From positions 1 to 45,501 of the forward strand of contig DIHT01000154.1 of assembly GCA_002420305.1 (NCBI GenBank): a stretch of DNA of 45,501 nucleotides, in the 5' to 3' direction. The position numbers were made by a program, and so were the translations under genes. Positions 1 to 7,749 of the stretch are shown in pieces; the stretch's first letter is position 1, and each line of letters begins with the position of its first letter. Below the pieces are notes generated by a model, which was not told where the DNA came from, searched no databases, and worked only from the letters and a program-made list of their open reading frames with translations. The stretch comes from Akkermansiaceae bacterium UBA5689 (lineage in GTDB: Bacteria > Verrucomicrobiota > Verrucomicrobiia > Verrucomicrobiales > Akkermansiaceae).

Positions 1-35
1 TTTGAAGGGCACTTCGGGTAATTTTGGGAAGGTTT

Positions 36-1916
36 CTATTTCATGGGTGAATTCGCTTTCACTTCTTCGAGAAACTCCCAGCGGTTAATGAGCTCGTCAG
101 CCACTTTTTTAGCGGCCTCAAGTTCAGCCATGATCACGGGGATTTGTTCAAAGTCGGTTTGGACATCGGGCGAAGAGAGTTTTTCTTGCAGAGTGGTGAC
201 CACATCGTCGGCTTCCATGGCCTTGTCTTCGAGTGTTTCGAGCTCTTTGGCTTCAGCCATGGTGAGCTTTCTCGGTTTCTCTTTTTTGTTAGAGGCTCGC
301 TTTTTAGCCGCACGGTTAGCGGCGGTGGCCTGGGCCCGCGCAGCGTTTTCCCGCGCTTGTCGTTTCTCAAGATAGTAAGAGAAGTTGCCGGGGGTGACTT
401 TTACCCCATCGTCCTCGAAGGCGACGATTTGATCGCAAATACGGTCGAGGAAGTAGCGGTCGTGGGAGACGACAAGGATGGTTCCGGGAAAGGCAGCAAG
501 GGCCTCTTCGAGCATCCGGAGCGATTGTAAGTCGAGATCGTTGGTGGGTTCGTCAAGAACGATGAGGTTGCCTCCGGTCTTGAGGACCTTGGCGAGCATA
601 AGACGGGCACGTTCACCTCCTGAGAGGAGGTCGACGCGCTCGTTGATACGTTCATCAGAAAAAAGAAAGCGGCGCAGGTAGGCGCGAGCACCGAGAGTTT
701 CGTCGCCAAATTCGATTTTTTCGTTTCCGTCCGAGATTTCATCGAGAAGTGAACCGGTGCCATCCAGCTGCATGCGGGACTGGTCGATGTAGTTGATTTT
801 GACTTTTTTACCGAGGATGGCCTTGCCAGAGGTGGGCTCGAGTTGTTGGAGGCAAATTTTGAGGAGGGTCGATTTACCAACTCCGTTTTTACCTACGACG
901 CCTGTACATTGGCCCTCTTCAAGAGAGAGGTTCATGTGCCGGAACAGGGTGCGGTCCCCCAAGGTAATAGAAACGTCTTCGAGATCTACAATGGTATTGC
1001 CGAGTCTTGGTGGAGGGGGGATGAGGAGATCAATTTCACCCTCAGGAACGTGAGCTCCCTGATCTTTGACTTCGTAGAATGCATTAAGGCGGGATCGGGA
1101 TTTGGTAGTGCGGGCTTTAACGCCTGCCTTGACCCACTTCAGTTCGTCGCTAAGGAATTTTTGACGCTTCTTTTCGGTGTTTTCTGCGATTTCCTGTCGC
1201 GCTGCCTTGGACTCGAGAAAGGCGGTGTAGTTTCCGGGATGGGAGTAGGCTTTGCCCTCTGAAATTTCGATGATGCGAGTCGCGATGACGTTGAGGAAAT
1301 ATCTGTCGTGGGTGACGAAGATGACGGCTCCGGTGTAGGTTTTGAGGAAGTCTTCCAACCAGCGGATGGATTCGGAATCGAGGTGGTTGGTGGGTTCGTC
1401 GAGGAGAAGAAGGTCAGGCTGTGAAGCGAGCGCGCTACAAAGGGCGACACGGCGTTTTTCTCCGCCGGAAAGGAGACCGGTCTCGGATTCAAGTGGCGGA
1501 GTAAAGAGGGCGTTGGAGAGGGATTTGATGCGAGCGTCGAGGTTCCAGCCGTCAGTGTGCTCAATAAGAGTGAGGAGGTCGGCGAGTTCAGACTCACTGC
1601 CGTCGCCGGTTTCATAGCGCGTTACGGCAGAGGCCACATCGGCGGCACCGGCGGCGATGTTCTCGTGAACGGAGAGATCAGGATCGAGTTCGAACTCCTG
1701 GGGCAGATAGCCGATGCGGAGGCCGCGGCGGGCCGAGAGTTCTCCGGAGTCAGCTTGGTTCTCATTTGCGAGAATTTTAAGGAGAGAAGTTTTTCCGCAT
1801 CCGTTCCGACCGACAAGGCCGACTTTTTCACCGGCTGAAATGGCGACTGTGACGCCATCGAGGAGGGTCTGGTGGCCGTAAGCGAGACGGAGTTCGTTTG
1901 CGGAGAAAAGAGTCAT
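36..1916 (-). CDS. uup: ABC-F family ATPase, Uup type
   Basis: Cytoplasmic ABC-F protein of 626 aa from the chosen start; it has no membrane domain. Two ABC ATPase modules are visible. The first carries Walker A GRNGCGKTS, signature LSGGEKRR and Walker B LLLLDEPTNHLD. The second carries Walker A GKNGVGKST, LSGGERAR and LIVLDEPTNDLD. A lysine-rich linker and a C-terminal coiled-coil domain (KKEKPRKLTMAEAKELE onward) follow, which separates Uup from the shorter EttA-like branches. Family knowledge: ABC-F proteins act on the ribosome, and Uup is linked to genome stability and transposon precise excision. The ATG at 1914-1916 is preferred because the upstream extension (to 2069) is not conserved-looking and homology begins at MTLFSANELRLAYG. 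It stands alone, divergent from the pilus operon after about 1 kb of gene-poor DNA. Confidence 0.93.
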   Translation of the reverse strand: MTLFSANELRLAYGHQTLLDGVTVAISAGEKVGLVGRNGCGKTSLLKILANENQADSGELSARRGLRIGYLPQEFELDPDLSVHENIAAGAADVASAVTRYETGDGSESELADLLTLIEHTDGWNLDARIKSLSNALFTPPLESETGLLSGGEKRRVALCSALASQPDLLLLDEPTNHLDSESIRWLEDFLKTYTGAVIFVTHDRYFLNVIATRIIEISEGKAYSHPGNYTAFLESKAARQEIAENTEKKRQKFLSDELKWVKAGVKARTTKSRSRLNAFYEVKDQGAHVPEGEIDLLIPPPPRLGNTIVDLEDVSITLGDRTLFRHMNLSLEEGQCTGVVGKNGVGKSTLLKICLQQLEPTSGKAILGKKVKINYIDQSRMQLDGTGSLLDEISDGNEKIEFGDETLGARAYLRRFLFSDERINERVDLLSGGERARLMLAKVLKTGGNLIVLDEPTNDLDLQSLRMLEEALAAFPGTILVVSHDRYFLDRICDQIVAFEDDGVKVTPGNFSYYLEKRQARENAARAQATAANRAAKKRASNKKEKPRKLTMAEAKELETLEDKAMEADDVVTTLQEKLSSPDVQTDFEQIPVIMAELEAAKKVADELINRWEFLEEVKANSPMK

Positions 1917-2137
1917 AGGCTGGGGGTGGAGGGGTAGCGGAGCAGTTAGAAATGTCGAGTGTTGGAAATAATGGCCAAGCAAGTTGAGTCGTTCTCCTTT
2001 GGAACCGACGACCTTTCCCAAACTGGCCCCGTATGATCCCGCGATGACTTCCTTCAGCTTCCCCCTCAACTTATCAGGTTGCAGAAGTTCTCAACAACAC
2101 CCCATACGCTGATCTTGAGCAGAAAGGTGTGGGTAAA

Positions 2138-2305
2138 ATGGTTGGAGGATATGCTGAAGGTAGGCGTTCTTGCGCGAAGAAGCTTAAGATCGAGGTCTGC
2201 GGCATCTGCGGCCGAGAGCCTGCGCTGGAGAGTCCTCCCAACGGGGTGGACGTGACTTCCTCTCCTGCTCCTCCTTCCATGCCCGATTGCCAAAGGGAGC
2301 TCTAG
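2138..2305 (+). CDS. Possible small cysteine-containing protein (unrecognised)
   Basis: A 55-codon reading frame from ATG 2138 to TAG 2303-2305. The frame is open upstream back to 2048, so a GTG start at 2129 is also possible. The translation is basic in its first half, contains a CGICG knuckle (KIEVCGICGREP) and ends in a Pro/Ser-rich tail. The codons look plausible, but the Shine-Dalgarno is weak (GAAAGG about 10 nt upstream). Minus-strand frames covering the same DNA are equally long. I do not recognise a family. It could be a real small protein, the eroded 3' end of a lost gene, or chance. Confidence 0.2.
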   Translation: MVGGYAEGRRSCAKKLKIEVCGICGREPALESPPNGVDVTSSPAPPSMPDCQREL

Positions 2306-2985
2306 CGGAGGCCGTTCTTTTTGGGGCAGGGTTTGGCGCGAGGCAGGATGCCTTCGCGATTATGTGCTGAACTATTTACCGGTTTCTCGATTTTTGCGGG
2401 AGCGGATTATCGTATTTGAGGTAGATGGCCACCTCTCGCAGGGGATATCATCCGGTAGAACTTGGGTTTTCGGGGCGGCAATATATTTTTGTAATATTCT
2501 CAACATGAGGACTTTACGGGAAAATATGGGCTGAAATTTGAGGATTCGGGATTTATTTACACGTAAAAGATAAAAAAGGTTGAAAGTTTAGTTAAGGTCT
2601 ATTAGAAGAAAACAACGGATGAGTTCTTGTCACCCCGAACCATCGTGCTGTTGCCTATTCGGCCCCTCCTTGGAGGCCTCGTTACCGCAGCCCTTTGATT
2701 TCGGGGAATACAGGTCGGTTCAACCGGGTTCGCACTACCACAGGATCCCAGAAGGATCAGAAGACATTTAAAACCGGAAGATGGGAAGCGCCCAGCTCAG
2801 TAAATGGGTCTCATCTTCTCGAAGCGGCGGCGCCCTTAAACACGTGACATAGCGATACTCAACAGAACTGACAACTAGCTGATGCAGCCCCTCTGGTTTC
2901 ACCCTTACCCAGACGGCGGAGCGCAGACCCTGACAATTTATCAGAGTTCTCGTTTCCGCGCGTTAACGCTCACGCTCTGACAACG
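2306..2985. other. Gene-free stretch with serial hairpins (possible structured RNA or leader)
   Basis: No frame here looks coding. Between 2661 and 2913 the plus strand shows consecutive short hairpins. CCTCC/GGAGG spans 2665-2676. CGGT/ACCG spans 2716-2726. GATCC/GGATC with a 5-nt loop spans 2744-2758. GAAGATG (2777-2783) pairs with CATCTTC (2812-2818) and encloses CCCA/TGGG (2791-2794 with 2805-2808). TCTGG/CCAGA spans 2892-2913. An AT-rich patch at 2460-2620 lies upstream and could hold a promoter. This could be a small RNA or the long 5' leader of the pilus operon. I could not match it to tmRNA, RNase P RNA or SRP RNA. Confidence 0.25.
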
Positions 2986-4248
2986 ATGAGTGCGATTGAG
3001 CAACCTCCTGCCCATCTCGAGGCCCCGCAGACACGGGTCTTTCAGCCGGGCATGTCTGGGGAAGAACTGCTCGCAGTTTCGCTGGAGGCCTGCGAGGGAC
3101 GCGGTGTGTCGGACATTCAGTTCCGGGCAAAGCGGCCAATCTACGTTGAGACCAACCATGGGATGGAGTGTCTGGACTTTCTGGGCTTTCTCTCCGATCG
3201 AGACCTGCTGGAAGTTTACAAGGCTCTCGTTCTTCGGCAGGAAGAGTCTGGCCATGGGTTTGGGGGGAGTAGTGTGGGAGTCACTCCTGATGAGAAAGTA
3301 GAGCGATCACTTCAGCGGTTTCAAGAGACGCATGTTGACGATTTTTCAGCAGACGGTGTCGTCTACGCGGGAGGGACAAAAACGTCCGGGCGTCTGCGTA
3401 TTCAAGCTCATCTCTCGGCTTCCGGATTGGGAATCACATGCCGGATCCTTAGCGATACGATACCAGCTCTCGATGTCCTGGGAATCGATCCCGATACCTC
3501 AACCGCACTCCAGGATGCAGTGCGTCGGAGAGCAGGGCTCTGTCTGGTGACAGGTCCTACCGGGTCGGGGAAGTCCACGACTCTGGCTTCTCTGATGGAC
3601 TGGCTGAGGCAGTCTTCTTCCAAGCATATAGTTACGATCGAGGACCCTGTTGAATACCGCTACCAGGCAGACATGGAGCATCCCAATTATCCCGATCACC
3701 GAGCCATGTCTCCCAGTATCATTACTCAGCAGGAGGTTGGGCGTGACGTAGCGAGCTACCGACAGGGACTGAAGGATGTTCTAAGAAAAGCGCCCCATAT
3801 CATACTTCTTGGAGAGATTCGTGATCGTGACGCGATGGATACCTGCTTGGAGGCAGCTCAGACAGGGCATCTCGTTCTCTCGACGCTCCACACTACCGGG
3901 GCGGTCAAGACGATGGGGCGGATTCTGGAGATGTACCCCCACGAGAAGTTCGGGTCAGTACTTAGTCGGCTCAGCGAAATGCTCATCTTTATTCATTCGC
4001 AGGGCCTCTTGAAGGGACTGCTTGGCAAGAGAGTGCTGACCTACGAGTTTCTCCAGAACAGCAACGATGCAGTCTCCAGCGCGATCGCGAACTACTCCTC
4101 CGGATCGAATGCACTCGAGGACGTTATTCGTCGAGCTGGCAATATTTCATGGGACGACAGCCTGCGTAAACTACTGCAGCGCGGTGCTATCGACCAACAA
4201 ACTTTTGAAAGCGCCCGGATGAATCGGAACGATGAAGATGAAATCTGA
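2986..4248 (+). CDS. pilT: PilT/DotB-like type IV pilus retraction ATPase
   Basis: Hexameric motor ATPase of 420 aa, cytoplasmic, expected to power pilus retraction or disassembly at the inner membrane. Motifs seen: Walker A GPTGSGKST at residues 190-198, Asp box TIEDPVEY at 217-224, Walker B IILLGEIRD at 272-280, and His box HLVLSTLHT at 295-303. The C-terminal part lacks the paired CxxC zinc motif found in PilB/GspE. That absence separates it from the second ATPase in this operon, at 10184. The N-terminal domain (residues 22-150) has an unusual acidic insert around 85-130, and its wording (SDIQFRAKRPIYVETNHG) resembles DotB as much as PilT. It is the first gene of the plus-strand pilus operon, with the pilin 64 nt downstream. 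No clear Shine-Dalgarno precedes ATG 2986, so the start is provisional. Confidence 0.87.
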   Translation: MSAIEQPPAHLEAPQTRVFQPGMSGEELLAVSLEACEGRGVSDIQFRAKRPIYVETNHGMECLDFLGFLSDRDLLEVYKALVLRQEESGHGFGGSSVGVTPDEKVERSLQRFQETHVDDFSADGVVYAGGTKTSGRLRIQAHLSASGLGITCRILSDTIPALDVLGIDPDTSTALQDAVRRRAGLCLVTGPTGSGKSTTLASLMDWLRQSSSKHIVTIEDPVEYRYQADMEHPNYPDHRAMSPSIITQQEVGRDVASYRQGLKDVLRKAPHIILLGEIRDRDAMDTCLEAAQTGHLVLSTLHTTGAVKTMGRILEMYPHEKFGSVLSRLSEMLIFIHSQGLLKGLLGKRVLTYEFLQNSNDAVSSAIANYSSGSNALEDVIRRAGNISWDDSLRKLLQRGAIDQQTFESARMNRNDEDEI

Positions 4249-4312
4249 CCGGTAAATCCAAGTGCCAAAAGCACGTGCCCTGTGCGCGTCATCAACCAAA
4301 ACAGACAAAACC

Positions 4313-4717
4313 ATGACACTGACAAACACCCAGAAGACAGTGAAGTCCGGGATGACCCTCATTGAGTTGACGGTCGTAATTCTCGTCCTTCTATCATTGA
4401 TCAGCATTCTTTTCGTTGGCGCGCGCGCCTGGAAAAGAGGCTCGGATCGCGCAGGATGCATCATGAACATTCGTAACGTTCAACAAGGTATGCGCTCCTA
4501 CCAGAACATGAATGGCCATAATGCCGGAGAAGTAGTCTCCGGTGCTTATCGAGAGATTGTGGGACCTGGCAAATTCGTTGAAAGTAGCCCTGACTGCCCC
4601 GGCACAGGAACATACTCCAACAAAGGCGACACTCTCCCGCAACAAGGAGTGCTTTATATGACCTGTTCACTTGCATCTGCTGAGAAGCACGTGCCAAGTG
4701 ATTTCGGAGACTGGTAA
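4313..4717 (+). CDS. Type IV pilin, likely major subunit
   Basis: Prepilin of 134 aa from ATG 4313. It has a short basic leader of 13 residues, the prepilin peptidase site SG/MTLIEL (Gly13, Glu at mature position 5), and a long hydrophobic helix (LTVVILVLLSLISILFVGA). After export to the inner membrane and cleavage it should polymerise into the pilus. The C-terminal half contains two cysteines (SPDCPG and MTCS) placed to form a disulfide loop as in type IVa pilins; a third sits near residue 60. It is closely followed by a strong terminator-like hairpin, which suits an abundantly made subunit. An upstream in-frame start (4262) would add 17 residues and a poor leader, so 4313 is preferred. Whether it is the major pilin is inferred from this context. 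Confidence 0.85.
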   Translation: MTLTNTQKTVKSGMTLIELTVVILVLLSLISILFVGARAWKRGSDRAGCIMNIRNVQQGMRSYQNMNGHNAGEVVSGAYREIVGPGKFVESSPDCPGTGTYSNKGDTLPQQGVLYMTCSLASAEKHVPSDFGDW

Positions 4718-4729
4718 ACACTTTTCGCT

Positions 4730-4768
4730 CCGGAGGTCGGCGCCAGAATTTTCTGGCGCCGACTCCGG
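4730..4768 (+). terminator. Strong stem-loop after the pilin gene
   Basis: Near-perfect inverted repeat 13 nt after the pilin stop. CCGGA (4730-4734) pairs with TCCGG (4764-4768) across a one-base bulge. Inside it, GTCGGCGCCAGA (4736-4747) pairs with TCTGGCGCCGAC (4752-4763) around a 4-nt ATTT loop. A TTTT run follows at 4773-4776. It may be a partial Rho-independent terminator or an RNA-stabilising 3' end that raises pilin mRNA over the downstream operon. Confidence 0.7.
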
Positions 4769-4852
4769 TGCGGTTTTCCGCTTCACCATTTGCTGCCGGG
4801 GAGTATCCCATGGCGGCTTATCATAGAGCGACATCTTCCCCTCGTTTCCTCA

Positions 4853-6601
4853 ATGGAAGTATTGGTGCATCCAGCCCAGTTAACAACCTGGCAACGGTTT
4901 CTGCAGGCGCGTCGTCTTCACCGTGAGACTACTCGGTCGAGGAATCTTGACTGGTATCGTGAGGCTCTCGACCTTGAGTGCCAATTGCACCTTTTCCTGG
5001 AGGGAGAAGATATCTCGGAGGCACACATTTGTTATGGGAAGGAGGACAGAAAGACCTGGGCCCGTGTAGCTCTGCCCTCCTTACAGGCTGGAGAGCAGGA
5101 GGTAATGGAATATCTTGCAGGAATTCGCTCCCATTTTGATGGCCGAATGAAGTCACTGGCAGTGATTCTTCATGTTGCCGACGAGTTTGCCATATCTGAG
5201 CTCAGAGGGGCCAATGAACGCCCCGAGGACCTTGGTGTTCTAAGTGAGAAGCTTGTGCATGAACCCAAGACCGTCCTTGAGGATCATAGCGATTCTGTGG
5301 AGGACCTCTCGTTCCGCCTGTTTCCCTATCCCGGGGCTAAGCCCGGGCAGCAGTTTGGGTCAGCGATAACAATTTCGAGAAGATGTCAGGCCTATCTAAG
5401 ACAGATCAGAAATGTTGGTCAGGTTCTGAACTTTCCCATTCGGACCTGCGCATTGAGTGCGCCGTTGGTCAACCTTGCGGCTCTGTCACGACTGACTGAG
5501 GAACTGCCGGCTCAAGCCTTCGCTATCTTTTTTTCCTATTCATCTTTTTCTGTCATTGCCTTTTTTTCCGAGGGGCGAGAGCTCGTCATGCTCAGGTCAG
5601 TAAGACACCATGAGGGAGTCACTCCGTCTCACGTAGGGCGGATAGTGCAGACTATGGCGGCAGCTCTCGAATTGCCCGATCCGCCCATTTACACTCTTCC
5701 GCTGGCTTGCTCCGGGCGGGGTCCAGTTGTCCCACAGCTTTCCGGGGCAGTGGTGGTTGACTGGCGTAAGAATCCCTGGTTTGACTCCGCGGTTCCGCTC
5801 GAGTTCCAAGGGCCTTCCAGCTTGAGATCTCGGAATGAAGAAGTGGTTGTGAGAGGTGCTCAGACCTTTCAAGGCATGATCGAATCCGGGTGGGCGACTC
5901 AGGATTTTCTTCCGGAATCAAGGGATGAAGTGGACTTGTTTCCGTCCCGTACGGAAATGAGAATCCTGAGGCTTGGTTCTGCGGCTCTGCGCCTTGGAGC
6001 GGCAGCTATTCTCCTCTTTGTTGGATGGACCGCGGTCCGCGGCATTAAGATTATTAACGACGAATCCTGGCATCAGACCGGCGAAGTTTCCCGGGAAGGA
6101 AACAAGATTCTTTCCTCAGAAATCCATCGTTATGAACAATGGAGTTCCTTGCTCGCTGACCGATCTAAGGCGTGGGTTTCGATGGAGCTGATTAATCAGC
6201 TTTTTCCGGATCAAGAGAGTGTGATCTTGTCAGAAGCCAGTCACCGGGTGAGGCCTGAATTAGCTCAAAATAAGGATCCCAGTGCAGGAGTGGTCAAAGA
6301 TTGGACGATTAGCGGATTCTCTAACACGGATGCTCTGAATCACCTTACGGTGATCAGCACGACAGAGGGAATGGGAAAGGTGTTTGAGAGCATTCGTGAA
6401 CAAACCGGGAATGAGTCCTTTCGCACCGATTTGGGATCCCGAACGCTCCTGGTGAATCTGCTGACCTCTGAGAACAAGCGATTCAAGCCGCTTATTGGAA
6501 AGAAACCAGAAGAGCGGTTCGCTCATAATTTTAGATTGACGATCACTCAGCGGATTACTGCTGAGGACCCTATCGCCATCCCGATCACTGCCGCGCAATG
6601 A
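4853..6601 (+). CDS. PilM/PilN-like (GspL-like) fused inner-membrane assembly protein
   Basis: Protein of 582 aa with a GspL-like plan. It has a long cytoplasmic N-terminal part (about residues 1-370), one membrane helix (about 378-398, LRLGAAAILLFVGWTAVRG), and a periplasmic part with helices and a ferredoxin-like-looking tail. Family logic: PilM is an actin-like cytoplasmic protein that binds PilN, and GspL combines both on one chain. Position directly before PilO-like, PilP-like and secretin genes strongly supports this role. The actin-fold nucleotide motifs are not obvious by eye, so the N-terminal assignment rests mainly on context. The start is uncertain: TTG 4790 would add 21 residues, and ATG 4853 is chosen because it is the first ATG in frame. 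The 3' end overlaps the next gene by ATGA. Confidence 0.7.
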   Translation: MEVLVHPAQLTTWQRFLQARRLHRETTRSRNLDWYREALDLECQLHLFLEGEDISEAHICYGKEDRKTWARVALPSLQAGEQEVMEYLAGIRSHFDGRMKSLAVILHVADEFAISELRGANERPEDLGVLSEKLVHEPKTVLEDHSDSVEDLSFRLFPYPGAKPGQQFGSAITISRRCQAYLRQIRNVGQVLNFPIRTCALSAPLVNLAALSRLTEELPAQAFAIFFSYSSFSVIAFFSEGRELVMLRSVRHHEGVTPSHVGRIVQTMAAALELPDPPIYTLPLACSGRGPVVPQLSGAVVVDWRKNPWFDSAVPLEFQGPSSLRSRNEEVVVRGAQTFQGMIESGWATQDFLPESRDEVDLFPSRTEMRILRLGSAALRLGAAAILLFVGWTAVRGIKIINDESWHQTGEVSREGNKILSSEIHRYEQWSSLLADRSKAWVSMELINQLFPDQESVILSEASHRVRPELAQNKDPSAGVVKDWTISGFSNTDALNHLTVISTTEGMGKVFESIREQTGNESFRTDLGSRTLLVNLLTSENKRFKPLIGKKPEERFAHNFRLTITQRITAEDPIAIPITAAQ

Positions 6602-7134
6602 ATCCTCATTACAAAGATCCTATTATCGTTTTTGGGCTGGTAGTGCCGGTCTTTCTTGTGGTCGCTGCTTTGGGGCTGGGAGTGCATTTCCGCGGGAAAC
6701 TGGAAACTACCTATGAGGCCAGGAAGAAGCATCATCAGGCCTTTAAGACCGTGGAAAAGGAGCGGCGAATGCTCGAGCGTAAGGTGCAGTCACAGGCGCC
6801 GCACATGCACCGGTGGATGTCCCTGTTCGAGCAACCAGCAGCTACCTCCGTCAACACCTTTTTCCGTGACTTCCAGAAAGACTACGACGCGACCCATTTC
6901 CAGCAGACCGCCTTTCGGCCCACCACCGTAGCGGGCGGCATTGGAGGTGCGAGTCAGCAGCCATCGATCCAACTTCACTTCGCGTTCCGTGGCACTTACA
7001 GGGCCCTTCAAACGGCTTTTCTTGAGCTAGAAACAAAAATGCCCCAGCTCCAGCTGGACAGTATCAAGCTCTCCAGAGCGGCAAACCAGAATGTTCTGAA
7101 TGCGGCCGTTGTTTACACTACGTGGCAAAAATAA
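6598..7134 (+). CDS. PilO-like pilus alignment protein
   Basis: Bitopic inner-membrane protein of 178 aa. It has a short cytoplasmic N-terminus, a membrane helix (about residues 9-30, IIVFGLVVPVFLVVAALGLG), a charged coiled-coil stretch (31-65) and a small periplasmic domain. This is the PilO/GspM plan. PilO-type proteins pair with PilN and link the inner-membrane platform to PilP and the secretin. The start codon overlaps the preceding stop (ATGA at 6598-6601) and the stop overlaps the next start (TAATG), so the three genes are translationally coupled. Sequence identity to classical PilO is not visible by eye; the call rests on topology, size and gene order. The Akkermansia protein Amuc_1100 is a known PilO-like precedent in this phylum. 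Confidence 0.65.
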   Translation: MNPHYKDPIIVFGLVVPVFLVVAALGLGVHFRGKLETTYEARKKHHQAFKTVEKERRMLERKVQSQAPHMHRWMSLFEQPAATSVNTFFRDFQKDYDATHFQQTAFRPTTVAGGIGGASQQPSIQLHFAFRGTYRALQTAFLELETKMPQLQLDSIKLSRAANQNVLNAAVVYTTWQK

Positions 7135-7721
7135 TGAAGACGATCTTCCTTATACTTCTTCTCTCCTCTGCAGTGGCGGTAGCCAGCGAGCCTGCTTCCG
7201 GGGCCAACTCGTATTCCGCCAGTACAACTCCCGCAAGGTTTCTGTCGGATACAGTTGATGATCGAATTGCGGAGTTAAAGAGACGGCTTTCCATCGCTGG
7301 GCGGGAGCGAGGTCCTTTCGGATTGTATCAGGATCCTGGGAAGGCTCCGGTGATAAGTCGTTCCTCACGGGAAATTCCGAAAACCTCATTCCGAGATTTC
7401 ATCAAAGACATCAAAATTTCTCTCATAAACTCGCGTGAAAGGGAGTTTCTTGTTGGTGCACGCCTTTTCCGTCTAGGGCAGGTCTTCCCCATCGTTCGAG
7501 ATAGAGAGAAAATATCCGTCAGGGTTGAAGCCGTTGGTCCCTCAAGGGTGACATTCAGGAATCTGCAAAGTGGTGAGATAGCGGTCCGTCGTCTTGATAC
7601 GCTTCCTGACGGAGTCACCGCAGCCGGGCAACCCCTGCGATTGCAGGGAGTCACACTCCGAAAGAAGAGCGAGGCTGAGCCTCTGCGAATTGAATCAAAT
7701 TCTCCTCCTCCGTTGCCGTAG
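7134..7721 (+). CDS. PilP-like periplasmic protein of the pilus
   Basis: Exported protein of 195 aa with an N-terminal signal sequence (KTIFLILLLSSAVAVAS). No lipobox cysteine is seen, so it is probably soluble or loosely attached. The C-terminal half (about residues 100-180) is beta-rich, with GQVFPIVRDREKISVRVEAVG and a repeated VTFRNLQ/VTLRK pattern. That would fit a small beta domain such as the PilP/GspC homology region, which docks on the secretin N-domains. Its place between the PilO-like and secretin genes is the main evidence. The ATG at 7134 overlaps the upstream TAA; a GTG at 7122 is possible but would put extra residues before the signal peptide. Confidence 0.55.
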   Translation: MKTIFLILLLSSAVAVASEPASGANSYSASTTPARFLSDTVDDRIAELKRRLSIAGRERGPFGLYQDPGKAPVISRSSREIPKTSFRDFIKDIKISLINSREREFLVGARLFRLGQVFPIVRDREKISVRVEAVGPSRVTFRNLQSGEIAVRRLDTLPDGVTAAGQPLRLQGVTLRKKSEAEPLRIESNSPPPLP

Positions 7722-7749
7722 GGAGCTCCAGATCCATCAAGAATACTCC

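Noticed and set aside
43..1838. Plus-strand frames across the ABC-F gene
   Set aside because: Antisense shadows; no independent start signals.
2066..2293. Minus-strand frame upstream of the ABC-F gene
   Set aside because: No signal or family motif and a composition unlike a protein; the opposite plus-strand frame looks better.
2941..3255. Minus-strand frame over the start of the pilT-like gene
   Set aside because: Antisense shadow of a clear ATPase gene.
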